A stretch of DNA of 64,000 bases from an uncultured Prochlorococcus sp. Lineage in GTDB: Bacteria; Cyanobacteriota; Cyanobacteriia; PCC-6307; Cyanobiaceae. Position 1 is the first letter of the stretch. Each line of letters starts with the position of its first letter. Under the pieces are notes generated by a model that was not told the DNA's origin, ran no database searches, and was given only the letters and a program-made list of their open reading frames with translations. Location: contig CACBFH010000001.1 of assembly GCA_902538515.1 (NCBI GenBank), forward strand, positions 1 through 64,000, given 5' to 3'. The translations under genes were made by a program, and so were the position numbers. Below are positions 42,541 to 49,146 of this stretch, piece after piece.

Positions 42541-42555
42541 TAGATCGACTGTCAA
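42541..42555 (-). promoter_or_regulatory. Shared leader element before the DUF3764 gene
   Basis: On the minus strand TTGACAGTCGATCTA is followed by AAAATAATGGGCAATTAGCT and a T7 run ending at the ATG of the 42512 gene. The same element-spacer-CAATTAGCT-T-run-ATG order occurs before the gene at 55615. There is no normal ribosome-binding site. Confidence 0.55.
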
Positions 42556-42566
42556 TATTCAATAGA

Positions 42567-42776
42567 TTACATCATCTTATTTTTTCTTTTTTTCCAGCAT
42601 TTCTTCATTTCCTTAAAATTACTAGAAGCTTTTACGCAATCAATTTTTTTATTTAAATATTCAATTTTCATAAGTTTAATTTTATCAAAGTCTTCATCCT
42701 TATACTTCTTATGACCTTCTGCAAATACAGGGAAAAAAGCACTAGAAATTAAAGTAAGTAAAACTAAAAATTTCAT
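42567..42776 (-). CDS. Small exported basic protein (69 aa)
   Basis: Signal peptide MKFLVLLTLISSAFFPVFAE, then a Lys-rich 50-residue chain with two Cys (KKIDCVKASS, KKCWKKRKNK). No family recognised. It is the first gene of cassette C on the minus strand. Confidence 0.6.
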   Translation of the reverse strand: MKFLVLLTLISSAFFPVFAEGHKKYKDEDFDKIKLMKIEYLNKKIDCVKASSNFKEMKKCWKKRKNKMM

Positions 42777-42859
42777 ATCTCTATTAATAATTCAACCCAT
42801 ATTAGATTGTTCGTCAAACAATATCAAATTAAATCATCTCGTAGTTCTCGAATTTATTT

Positions 42860-43070
42860 TGCTAGTCACTTGCTAGTCACTGAAATTATCAATTCTTCAA
42901 AACCCTGCGATAATTAAAGGCTCACTTTTCATTAGCCAAAAATTTTCTTTAGTCATGCCAATTGATTATGAGTAAATTATTAATTGTGAACAAATCGTGA
43001 ACATAATTTTATGTGATTTGCTTTATTAGATTTATTATCCATCAAATTTTCTATTTAGGAAAGTGAGAGG
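42860..43070 (-). repeat. Junction module J3 (iteron C, EVE copy, iteron D, block)
   Basis: TGCTAGTCACT twice (42860-42881); EVE copy with CATTAG at 42930, reading MTKENFWLMKSEP; GTGAACAAATC/GTGAACATAAT (42986-43007); block with TTATCC at 43035 and CTATTTAGGAAAG at 43051-43063. The remaining bases to 43140 hold nothing recognisable. Confidence 0.85.
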
Positions 43071-43150
43071 TGTTATGGGTTAATTAATTCTCTAAAAAAT
43101 ATTGTTTTTATCACTTAAGTCATAAAATGAATATTTAAAAACAAAAACAG

Positions 43151-43169
43151 AAACGATTTTCATTTTCAT
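43151..43169 (+). promoter_or_regulatory. Zur/Fur-like box before the CobW operon
   Basis: AAACGATTTTCATTTTCAT lies 39 bp before the CobW-like start. It matches AAACGATTATCATTTTTAA at 46081 (metallothionein side) at about 16 of 19 positions. The half ATGAAAATCGTTT on the reverse strand resembles cyanobacterial Zur or Fur sites (TGATAAT-N-ATTATCA). Which regulator binds is unknown. Confidence 0.5.
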
Positions 43170-43207
43170 ATTGGTGTAAATTTTATACATTAGGTAGTAT
43201 TTTTTTT

Positions 43208-43990
43208 ATGAGTCAAGTTTGTTTAATATCAGGTTCGCCTGGATGCGGTAAGACAAATTGGATACTAAATAATTTTAAGAATTATTTTGGTAATTGTGGT
43301 TACTTACGTCTTGGAGGATATTCAGAAAGTAATTTAGAGCAAGCTATAAATTCAAAAATTGATTTTGCTTTTTTGAAAGATCAAATTCCTAACTTATTAG
43401 ACTTATCTATTCCAAACTCAATATCAGAGAAAGATAAAGAAAACATTTTAATTATTATTGAATTTCCACAATTTTTTATACCTAAATCTCAAGGTATTAA
43501 TGGAGTTGATCTGAGAATTATTAATGAACTTGAAAAATATAATCTCCAGCCAAATAGATATCTTCATTTTGGTAGAGATCCAGAATTATCAATTAAAGAT
43601 ACTTTAGATTTTAGAGCAATTGAATCAATAAGCCTTGATCTTAAAAAGCATATTTGGGATCCTGCAAGCTTGAATACTTTTTGGTTTGAATTAGTTAATG
43701 GTGCTTATGGGGATGTATATAGAGCGAAAGCATTAATGAACTTACCAGATGGGCGTTACATCTTGTTTAATTGGATAGTAAGTCAGCAAGGATCTCAATA
43801 TCAAACATTAAACCAAGTTGCCCCTCTTAATGGAAGACCAGAAAGATGTTCTGAAATTGTTATACAAGGGAAAAATTTAAAGTTCGAGTCAATAAAATCA
43901 ACGATTCATAATTGTCTTCTTAATGATGCTGTACTAGATCATCATCAAACTTCACTTAGGAATTCACAACTTCAAACTGCTCGCCGTTAA
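43208..43990 (+). CDS. CobW/COG0523-like P-loop GTPase
   Basis: 260 residues. Walker A ISGSPGCGKTNWIL at residues 7-20, a hydrophobic strand with acidic end (ILIIIEFPQFF), and a CobW C-terminal-type domain with GDVYRAKALMNLPDGRYILF. COG0523 proteins are metallochaperone-type GTPases, many induced by zinc limitation. The canonical CxCC metal-binding motif between G-motifs is missing. First gene of a three-gene operon behind a Zur/Fur-like box. Confidence 0.7.
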   Translation: MSQVCLISGSPGCGKTNWILNNFKNYFGNCGYLRLGGYSESNLEQAINSKIDFAFLKDQIPNLLDLSIPNSISEKDKENILIIIEFPQFFIPKSQGINGVDLRIINELEKYNLQPNRYLHFGRDPELSIKDTLDFRAIESISLDLKKHIWDPASLNTFWFELVNGAYGDVYRAKALMNLPDGRYILFNWIVSQQGSQYQTLNQVAPLNGRPERCSEIVIQGKNLKFESIKSTIHNCLLNDAVLDHHQTSLRNSQLQTARR

Positions 43991-43997
43991 CTTAAAA

Positions 43998-44813
43998 ATG
44001 AATCAAGCTGTCATCTCATGTTTACATGCAAATTTACCTGCAGTAGAGGCTGTCTTAAAAGATATTGAACTCCAAGGAATTACAAATATTACCTGTCTTG
44101 GAGATCTAGTGGGTTATGGTCCTCAACCTAATGAGGTTATTGAGTTAATAAGAGATAAAAAAATTCCTACTTGTCAGGGCTGTTGGGACGAAGACGTTGT
44201 GGATGGATTAGATGCTTGCGATTGCAGTTACCCTTCTCAGCTTGCTGAAAAGAGAGGTCATTTTGCTCATCAATGGACTACGGATAAATTAACTAAAGAA
44301 AATAAGGATTATCTAGCTAATCTACCCTACTCAATACGTAAAGATAAATGTCTTTTTGTTCATGGTAGTCCTAATAGTCAACATGAATATCTTCTACCCG
44401 ATATGGATGCATTCGCAGCTCTTGAGAGAGTTGAAAATGCCAGAGCAGAGATTCTATTTTGTGGTCATACTCATCAACCTTATATTCGCGAATTAGCAGA
44501 TGGTTCAATTGCTGTAAAAATCAAAAACGCTGCTCCCAAAGATATTCAAGAAAAAGAAATTCAATTGCCGATGCGAAGAATAGTAAATGCAGGTTCAGTA
44601 GGAGAGCCAAGGCATGGAGGAACTAAAGCTACTTATGTTGTTCATAACGAATTCACAAATGAAGTAAAAATTAGGGAAGTGGAATATGATCTTGAACTTA
44701 CGTGTAAAGCAATAATAGATGCTGGTCTTCCTCCGATTTTTGCATGGCGTTTAAAAAATGGATTCGAATTTGCAGAACAAGCTGAAGATGCATCTCATGT
44801 TTGTGAAAGATGA
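43998..44813 (+). CDS. Calcineurin-like metallophosphoesterase (C-x-H variant)
   Basis: 271 residues. Most motifs are present: ITCLGDLVGYGPQPNEV (GD-x-VG-x-GP), LFVHGSPNSQHEY (H), ILFCGHTHQPYI (GHTH) and NAGSVGEPRHG. The first motif, normally D-x-H, reads ISCLHANLPA, with Cys for the metal-ligand Asp. The substitution could change metal choice, which fits the metal-related context. Separated by 7 bp from the CobW-like gene and overlapping the next by 4 bp. Confidence 0.82.
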   Translation: MNQAVISCLHANLPAVEAVLKDIELQGITNITCLGDLVGYGPQPNEVIELIRDKKIPTCQGCWDEDVVDGLDACDCSYPSQLAEKRGHFAHQWTTDKLTKENKDYLANLPYSIRKDKCLFVHGSPNSQHEYLLPDMDAFAALERVENARAEILFCGHTHQPYIRELADGSIAVKIKNAAPKDIQEKEIQLPMRRIVNAGSVGEPRHGGTKATYVVHNEFTNEVKIREVEYDLELTCKAIIDAGLPPIFAWRLKNGFEFAEQAEDASHVCER

Positions 44814-45529
44814 TAGAACGCTGGGCACTCGTAAGTGGTCTTAAAGGGGATCTAGATACTTATGAACTTATTCAAAAAGACTTAAAAAAAACTCCAGGTA
44901 ATATAACTCTTTTTGTTTTGGGGGATATGATAGGTCCTGAAAAAAACTGTAATAGGCTTCTCCATAGGTTAATTAATCCAAAAAGTAATGATTTACAACC
45001 ATGGTGTATATATGGTTGGTGGGAAGAACAAATCCTTTTGGAAAGTGGTTACCGTGGGGATCAAAGAGCTGAAGCTTTGAGAATAAATAAGGGTGAAGAA
45101 GTAGTTAAGTCTCTAACGAATGCTGTAGACAAATCATTTCTTGAATGGATAGCAGCACTTCAATTTGGATTTGTTGAACTTGATTGTGGTTTGATTCACG
45201 GAAGCTCAAAAGATATTGGCGAAAATTTAACACTAGATACGCCGCCACTGACACTCCTTGATAGACTTACACGTCTTCAGGTAAATAGATTATTTACTGC
45301 AAGAAGCAAACAACAGTTTCATTTGGAATTGACAGAGGGAACTGTTAATTCTGAAGTAGAAGATTTAAATGGAAATCGTAAGAAAGAGCAGAAAGTTCCG
45401 CAAAAAGCTGTTATTGGTATTGGGGCAGGAAAAAATTATACTCTTTATGATGTAGGGACTGATAATACTCAATTCGTGCAAGCAGGATATAAATCAGAAA
45501 AAAGAATTAAGGGATTTGGAAGGCTTTAG
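44810..45529 (+). CDS. Degenerate metallophosphoesterase-like protein
   Basis: 239 residues. LVSGLKGDLDTYELIQKDLK, FVLGDMIGPEKNCNRLL and LDCGLIHGSSKDIGENL echo the motifs of the preceding enzyme, but the GHTH motif and first-motif ligands are absent, so catalysis is doubtful. It probably arose from a metallophosphoesterase and may act as a partner of the upstream enzyme; the 4-bp overlap supports coupled synthesis. Confidence 0.6.
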   Translation: MIERWALVSGLKGDLDTYELIQKDLKKTPGNITLFVLGDMIGPEKNCNRLLHRLINPKSNDLQPWCIYGWWEEQILLESGYRGDQRAEALRINKGEEVVKSLTNAVDKSFLEWIAALQFGFVELDCGLIHGSSKDIGENLTLDTPPLTLLDRLTRLQVNRLFTARSKQQFHLELTEGTVNSEVEDLNGNRKKEQKVPQKAVIGIGAGKNYTLYDVGTDNTQFVQAGYKSEKRIKGFGRL

Positions 45530-45546
45530 TTTTTAACATCAAGTAC

Positions 45547-45593
45547 CCACTTCAATATTTAGATATGTTTGAAGTAATGCGAAAAAGAAAATA
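45547..45593 (+). pseudogene. 3' fragment of an exported-protein gene
   Basis: Encodes LQYLDMFEVMRKRK-stop, nearly the same as the C-terminus of the 36945-37448 gene (LQYLSMFEVMRKEKK). DNA identity begins near CACTTCAATATTTA and ends at the stop. Only the tail is present, so this is a residue of recombination. Confidence 0.6.
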
Positions 45594-45598
45594 AAAAA

Positions 45599-45618
45599 AG
45601 AGGAGCATTTGCCCCTCT
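45599..45618 (-). terminator. Rho-independent terminator for the metallothionein unit
   Basis: AGAGGAGC pairs with GCCCCTCT (one mismatch) around ATTT. On the minus strand it is followed by T7, so it ends the leftward metallothionein/51-aa transcript. The dispersed TAGAAATCGACTGTCAATC element lies immediately upstream on that strand. Confidence 0.7.
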
Positions 45619-45683
45619 AGAAATCGACTGTCAATCAAAAGATATTTTAGATTGTCAATTTATCTTGTAAACAAGTTTTGTAT

Positions 45684-45839
45684 TTAGCCAGAACAAGAGA
45701 AGGCACCTGCAAGAATATTTTTGAAAATAGGTGCTTGACCTAATGCATATAAAAAGAAAGTTGATGATGCGAGCGTAATAGCTATTTTAGAAGACCTGTT
45801 AACTTTCAAATTTGAGACTTTTGCAAATGCGGAATTCAT
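45684..45839 (-). CDS. 51-residue hypothetical protein, copy 1
   Basis: Start placed at ATG 45839 because the second copy at 46717 starts at the same residue. MNSAFAKVSNLKVNRSSKIA, a hydrophobic ITLASSTFFLYALG segment, and a Cys near the C-terminus (GAFSCSG). No family recognised. It lies 13 bp after the metallothionein gene and is probably co-transcribed with it. Confidence 0.65.
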   Translation of the reverse strand: MNSAFAKVSNLKVNRSSKIAITLASSTFFLYALGQAPIFKNILAGAFSCSG

Positions 45840-45852
45840 TTTTATACTTAAA

Positions 45853-45990
45853 TTAATGATCTTTGCATGATGAACATTCTTCACAATCTGTACAGTCGCA
45901 AGGACAAACACAGCCACAACCTGGACAAACTTCTTCCTCGTTTGAAATTAAATTATCTTGTAATAGATTTTTTGTAAAAGTAATAACCAT
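45853..45990 (-). CDS. Small metallothionein (45 aa)
   Basis: Nine of 45 residues are Cys, packed as CPGCGCVCPCDCTDCEEC then SSC (Cys 22-42), after a polar N-terminus MVITFTKNLLQDNLISNEEE. The density of C-x-C and C-x2-C motifs is diagnostic for metal-thiolate binding, most likely Zn or Cu. The upstream region has the Zur/Fur-like box at 46081. Bacterial SmtA-type proteins are a little longer and carry His, which here appears only at the last residue. Confidence 0.75.
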   Translation of the reverse strand: MVITFTKNLLQDNLISNEEEVCPGCGCVCPCDCTDCEECSSCKDH

Positions 45991-46080
45991 AATTTAAAAA
46001 ATTATTTCTAAATATAAATAATACCTTATTAAAAGTCAATGTTAACAAAAGTTTATTGACTTTATAAAATTAAAAAAAGA

Positions 46081-46158
46081 AAACGATTATCATTTTTAAT
46101 AAACTTAAAAATATAATATTAAATAATATTTTGATAATGAAAATCATATTCATTATTA
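46081..46158 (-). promoter_or_regulatory. Zur/Fur-like boxes upstream of the metallothionein gene
   Basis: AAACGATTATCATTTTTAA (46081-46099) repeats the box found before the CobW-like gene. A second site, GATAATGAAAATCATATTCA followed by TTATTATT (46133-46160), resembles overlapping GATAAT hexamers of Fur-type operators. They lie 90-170 bp from the metallothionein start, far for simple repression, which would allow activation from a distance. Confidence 0.5.
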
Positions 46159-46176
46159 TTATTTAAGAAAGATAAA

Positions 46177-46257
46177 TTACTCAGCTTCAACATCAATAAT
46201 TCTTTTGCCTTCTAACGTATTAATCCTTTCTTCTTGGAGCTCAATAGCTTCTTTCAT
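46177..46257 (-). other. Possible peptide or gene remnant (26 aa)
   Basis: MKEAIELQEERINTLEGKRI then IDVEAE, an acidic helical peptide. It overlaps nothing else. It is too short to judge; it may be the 3' part of a coiled-coil gene. Confidence 0.25.
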
Positions 46258-46261
46258 TTAT

Positions 46262-46291
46262 CTATTCATATGCAAGTAGTAAGCGTTTCAT
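46262..46291 (-). pseudogene. Signal-peptide start remnant (MKRLLLAYE)
   Basis: ATGAAACGCTTACTACTTGC is identical to the start of the exported-protein gene at 39651, but the frame stops after nine codons. It directly follows the stop of the 46292-46405 gene (TAAATG). The same 20-mer recurs at 49750-49773, also followed by a stop. Confidence 0.6.
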
Positions 46292-46405
46292 TTATTTTGT
46301 ATTTATTTTTTTAGTAATTCTTAGGTAAACATATAAACCAATACCAAGTAGAAAAACATCTAAATAGATATGCCAAGGAGGAAATATTTGATGTAGTAAT
46401 TCCAT
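46292..46405 (-). CDS. Single-span membrane peptide (37 aa)
   Basis: MELLHQIFPPWHIYLDVFLL, then GIGLYVYLRITKKINTK. One membrane helix with a basic tail. It resembles by eye the 39-aa protein at 56856 (H-x-x-I/L-D, one helix, R-x-x-K). Stop and the following remnant ATG are adjacent. Confidence 0.5.
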   Translation of the reverse strand: MELLHQIFPPWHIYLDVFLLGIGLYVYLRITKKINTK

Positions 46406-46475
46406 TCTTTAAACAATTAGAGAAATAAGAAGATTCATTAGTTTCTCAGCAATAAATATTTTATCCATTTAAAAA

Positions 46476-46491
46476 GAGGGTTTTATCCCTC
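46476..46491 (-). terminator. Terminator after the second 51-aa gene
   Basis: GAGGG and CCCTC pair around TTTTAT; on the minus strand a T5 run follows. As at 45599, a copy of the TAGATCGACTGTCAATC element (46498) is immediately upstream on the same strand. Confidence 0.6.
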
Positions 46492-46561
46492 AAAGTTTAG
46501 ATCGACTGTCAATCAGAATGTATTCTAGATTCTCAGCATCTCTTGTAAACAAGTATTTTAT

Positions 46562-46717
46562 TTAGCCAGAACAAGAAAAAGCACCTGCAAGAATATTTTT
46601 AAAAATTGGTGCTTGACCTAATGCGTATAAGAAGAAAGTGGATGATGCGAGCGTAATAGCTATTTTAGAAGCCCTGTTAACTTTCAAATTTGAGACTTTT
46701 GTAAATGCAGAATTCAT
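46562..46717 (-). CDS. 51-residue hypothetical protein, copy 2
   Basis: Differs from copy 1 (45684-45839) by two substitutions only (Ala6 to Thr, Ser17 to Ala by position). The 3' flank, including the element and terminator, is duplicated with it. Preceded by the 63-aa gene at 46806 rather than by a metallothionein. Confidence 0.65.
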   Translation of the reverse strand: MNSAFTKVSNLKVNRASKIAITLASSTFFLYALGQAPIFKNILAGAFSCSG

Positions 46718-46805
46718 TTGTTCATTAATATGATGAAATTATATTAGCTGAATAGAAAAAATGTTCAGCATCAAAATTTACCAAAGATTAATTTTATTGC
46801 TGTTG

Positions 46806-46997
46806 TTACTGCTCCTGCATTTTTATATGTTCGAATTCTTTTTTAGAAACTATTCTCATTTTGAACTCTGGATACCTTGTCTTCCACCATTTATTTATTG
46901 AAATAGCTACACCCGTTAAATCTTGGGTACAAATATGGACCCATAAAATCTTAGTTTGTTCTTCTTTATAGAATTCCCAACTCGAAGGTGAAGCCAT
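46806..46997 (-). CDS. Hypothetical 63-residue protein
   Basis: MASPSSWEFYKEEQTKILWV, then HICTQDLTGVAISINKWWKT and a Lys/Gln-rich end. No family recognised. It starts right beside iteron D at the right end of cassette D. Confidence 0.5.
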   Translation of the reverse strand: MASPSSWEFYKEEQTKILWVHICTQDLTGVAISINKWWKTRYPEFKMRIVSKKEFEHIKMQEQ

Positions 46998-47003
46998 TAA
47001 ATC

Positions 47004-47213
47004 GTGAACAAATCGTGAACATTTTTTTACGGGTTTTGAAATCCATTGCTATAACTATTGGCACATGGTTCATTAGTCAGTAGTTTATTTCAGTCATATC
47101 AATAATTTAGAAGAAAATTACAATGTTTGAACGGTGTGTGAACAGAATATTAAAAACGTTCAAATCTAGGTTAATTATCCATCAAAGTTTCTATTTAGGG
47201 AAGCGATGGTTTG
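47004..47213 (-). repeat. Junction module J4 (iteron D, EVE copy, iteron E, block)
   Basis: GTGAACAAATC/GTGAACATTTT (47004-47025); EVE copy with CATTAG at 47071, one base different from the living EVE start over its last 30 bases but with TGA in place of the Trp codon; GTTTGAACGGT/GTGTGAACAGA (47125-47146); block with TTATCC at 47175 and CTATTTAGGGAAG. The stretch to 47258 is otherwise empty. Confidence 0.82.
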
Positions 47214-47258
47214 TATGGAGTGCACGCAAATTATCAGCTACTCACACTTGAGCTTTTT

Positions 47259-47280
47259 ATGTAACATAATAAGTTTACAT
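47259..47280 (+). promoter_or_regulatory. ATGTAA-N10-TTACAT inverted repeat before the 47295 gene
   Basis: A perfect 6-bp inverted repeat with a 10-base spacer lies 15 bp before the start codon, in the expected operator position. It is close to, but does not fit, the NtcA consensus (spacing too long). Confidence 0.4.
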
Positions 47281-47294
47281 AAAGTAACAATTAA

Positions 47295-47489
47295 ATGAAA
47301 AGGTTTTTTCCTTATATCGCTTTTGCTTGTTTAACTGGTTTTACGGCTACTACCGCTTTACCAGTTATATCCGGCGGTTGTAGTAGCCACATGAACAAAA
47401 AAGCTGAAATCAAATGCGCTGAAGATGATACTGAGTGTCAAATTGAAAAAGCTGAAAAGTTTGATTTAAGAGATTCACTCAAGTCATAA
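47295..47489 (+). CDS. Small exported Cys-containing protein (64 aa)
   Basis: Signal peptide MKRFFPYIAFACLTGFTATT (cleavage near residue 20) and a mature chain with three Cys (SGGCSSHM, KCAEDDTEC), rich in Glu and Lys. It could be a lipoprotein-like or disulfide protein. No family recognised. A tiny membrane gene follows 4 bp later. Confidence 0.6.
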   Translation: MKRFFPYIAFACLTGFTATTALPVISGGCSSHMNKKAEIKCAEDDTECQIEKAEKFDLRDSLKS

Positions 47490-47493
47490 ACTT

Positions 47494-47598
47494 ATGACTC
47501 AAATCAGTTTTTTTATGAACTCTGCCCCAAGGGATTTAGTCGAGTTCGTAGTCTTTACTGCTGTTGGCTTTACTGCAGGATTATTTGGATTAATTTAG
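47494..47598 (+). CDS. Single-span membrane peptide (34 aa)
   Basis: MTQISFFMNSAPRDLVEFVV then FTAVGFTAGLFGLI. One hydrophobic helix at the C-terminus. The 4-bp gap to the exported-protein gene suggests an operon. Confidence 0.5.
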   Translation: MTQISFFMNSAPRDLVEFVVFTAVGFTAGLFGLI

Positions 47599-47716
47599 TT
47601 ATAGAAAATTGACCCATTCTTTTTTTCTCCTAACCTTTTCAAGACTTTCTTTCTTTTATATGATGGCTTGATTATGTAGAGATTTAATTAATCAAAAGTA
47701 AAAATTTTTTTTTAAA

Positions 47717-47860
47717 TTACCTTTTATAGATAAATTTTTGTATGTCTTCGAATAGATTAGATTTTGATTTAAAAAATCCATTACTTCTTAAATAAGATTT
47801 TCCTTTTTCTATATTTTCAATTCTTTTTTCATAAGAATTTTCATCTAAATTTTTTTGCAT
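47717..47860 (-). CDS. Hypothetical 47-residue protein
   Basis: MQKNLDENSYEKRIENIEKG, then KSYLRSNGFFKSKSNLFEDI and QKFIYKR. A charged soluble protein with no recognised family. It lies downstream of the 45-aa gene on the same strand. Confidence 0.5.
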   Translation of the reverse strand: MQKNLDENSYEKRIENIEKGKSYLRSNGFFKSKSNLFEDIQKFIYKR

Positions 47861-47996
47861 AAAAAAATGGTCGGACTTTTATTCTGAATAATGCTCACAA
47901 AAAAGCGGTTATCTTGAATACAAAATTCAAATTCTTTTTTGAATTGCTTTTCATTCAAACTAAAGATTTAATAAAAAAAGTTTCTTTCTTAAATTT

Positions 47997-48134
47997 CTAA
48001 GAATCTTTTGATATTTTGTTCTTCAAGTCCTCAATATTATTAATTAATTTGTCTAACCATTCTGTATTGTCTTCCGGTTTTAAATATGTAATTTTTGGTT
48101 GATTAATTTCAAGAGTCTCAAAATCTCCACTCAT
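47997..48134 (-). CDS. Hypothetical 45-residue protein (WLDKLI type)
   Basis: MSGDFETLEINQPKITYLKP then EDNTEWLDKLINNIEDLKNK. A good ribosome-binding site (CAGGAG) stands 6 bp before the ATG. The NT-x-WLD-x-LIN-x-E core is repeated in a startless remnant at 54810-54870, so a short protein family exists in this island. Confidence 0.6.
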   Translation of the reverse strand: MSGDFETLEINQPKITYLKPEDNTEWLDKLINNIEDLKNKISKDS

Positions 48135-48361
48135 AAATTCTCCTGTGTATGTTCGTTTAACTACTTCTTCGTTCTAATTGATTTGACTAAAACACTGCGT
48201 ATCTTATGTGTTCGGTTTGAGGAACATTTAGGTACGGAAAGAGGTATGTTTTTTTAGTCATTTAAATCTATGGCTGACCTAAATTAGGAATATGGTTGTC
48301 ATGAGTCAGTTGCGTTGCTTCAACTGAAATCCACCATAAACTTTAAATTGCATTTAATAAA

Positions 48362-48544
48362 ATGACTTACTACAGTTGCTTTGATCAAAAAGGAAACATG
48401 ATTGCTCGCTGTCAGACTAAAGAAGATATAAATGTTCTTAAGAAAATGGGCAGACCAATAATGGAAATAAAAGAAATGAAAAAAGAGGAATCAGTTGTTT
48501 GTTCTTTAACTGGTAGTCCATCCGATTACAACGACGATTATTAA
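48362..48544 (+). CDS. Hypothetical 60-residue protein
   Basis: MTYYSCFDQKGNMIARCQTK then EDINVLKKMGRPIMEIKEMK. Soluble, with three Cys (YYSCF, ARCQT, VVCSL). No named family. A 39-aa frame follows after 4 bp. The 227 bp before it contain no gene. Confidence 0.6.
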   Translation: MTYYSCFDQKGNMIARCQTKEDINVLKKMGRPIMEIKEMKKEESVVCSLTGSPSDYNDDY

Positions 48545-48548
48545 AAGT

Positions 48549-48668
48549 ATGACTCAAAGATCACTTCAATTAAATCAACATGGAAGATCAGTAGTTCTCT
48601 TGTTGGTTGAATTGAATAGCATTTGCACTCTCTTTTTTACTTTTGAAAAAGCATTTACTGATCGCTAA
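48549..48668 (+). CDS. Hypothetical 39-residue protein
   Basis: MTQRSLQLNQHGRSVVLLLV then ELNSICTLFFTFEKAFTDR. Starts 4 bp after the previous stop, and ends at a TCGCT-AAAG-AGCGA hairpin. No family recognised. Confidence 0.45.
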   Translation: MTQRSLQLNQHGRSVVLLLVELNSICTLFFTFEKAFTDR

Positions 48669-48735
48669 AGAGCGAGATAAAAATATTTAATTATTTCTAG
48701 ATTAACAGTCAATAAATAAAATTTAAGACAAAAAA

Positions 48736-48760
48736 AAGACCCTTTTACAGGTCTTTTTTT
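48736..48760 (+). terminator. Rho-independent terminator
   Basis: AAGACC (48736-48741) and GGTCTT (48750-48755) form the stem, followed by T7. It ends transcription of the 48362-48668 unit; a copy of the dispersed element (TAGATTAACAGTCAATA, 48698) precedes it. Confidence 0.7.
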
Positions 48761-48779
48761 AAATGGTGACGACAGAAAG

Positions 48780-49140
48780 GAGATCTATTTAATAATCAGA
48801 TTAAGAATTTTCTTAGAAATTAGTTTTGAAAGTAAAAGTGATTTCTCACTTCTTCATGCTTTACAAACGACTTTATTTTTAAGATAGTTCAGAATTAATC
48901 CCGAAAGTTTAATTTCTGATCACTTAACTTTCTTTCCGTAAAGGTTAGATAAGTTAATTTACCTTGGTGTTGAAGACCATGGATTAGTGAAGATCTAGTT
49001 GGTCAACCTTGGTCGAGTCGATCACCAGAACTGTCGTATAAATAAATTAATCGATCACAAATATTTTGCATGAATCCTTAAGAATGATTTAATCATGATT
49101 AATTAAATCTTTAATCCTCGGACCACATCATCTCTCAGTA
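48780..49140. other. Gene-free stretch with a GC-richer segment
   Basis: No credible reading frame. Bases 48965-49045 are richer in GC than the neighbourhood and hold short complementary segments (GACCA with TGGTC; TGGT with ACCA), so a small structured RNA is possible, but no promoter or terminator was recognised. Confidence 0.25.
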
Positions 49141-49146
49141 AGCATT

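Larger units (their letters stand above)
40742..42881. mobile_element. Putative integrated cassette C
   Basis: Bounded by TGCTAGTCACT/TGCTAGTTAAA at 40742 and TGCTAGTCACT/TGCTAGTCACT at 42860. It carries a DUF3427-DUF3883 nuclease-like gene and three small genes, all on the minus strand. No mobility gene is recognised. Confidence 0.5.
42986..47025. mobile_element. Putative integrated cassette D (metal homeostasis)
   Basis: Bounded by GTGAACAAATC/GTGAACATAAT at 42986 and GTGAACAAATC/GTGAACATTTT at 47004. It carries a CobW-like GTPase, two metallophosphoesterase-like proteins, a metallothionein and duplicated 51-aa proteins, with matching metal-regulator-like boxes. No mobility gene recognised. 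Confidence 0.5.

Noticed and set aside
42541..42555. TTGACAGTCGATCTA as a -35/-10 promoter
   Set aside because: TTGACA is followed by TAAAAT or similar only 7-9 bases later, too close for a sigma-70 promoter, and several copies lie downstream of genes.
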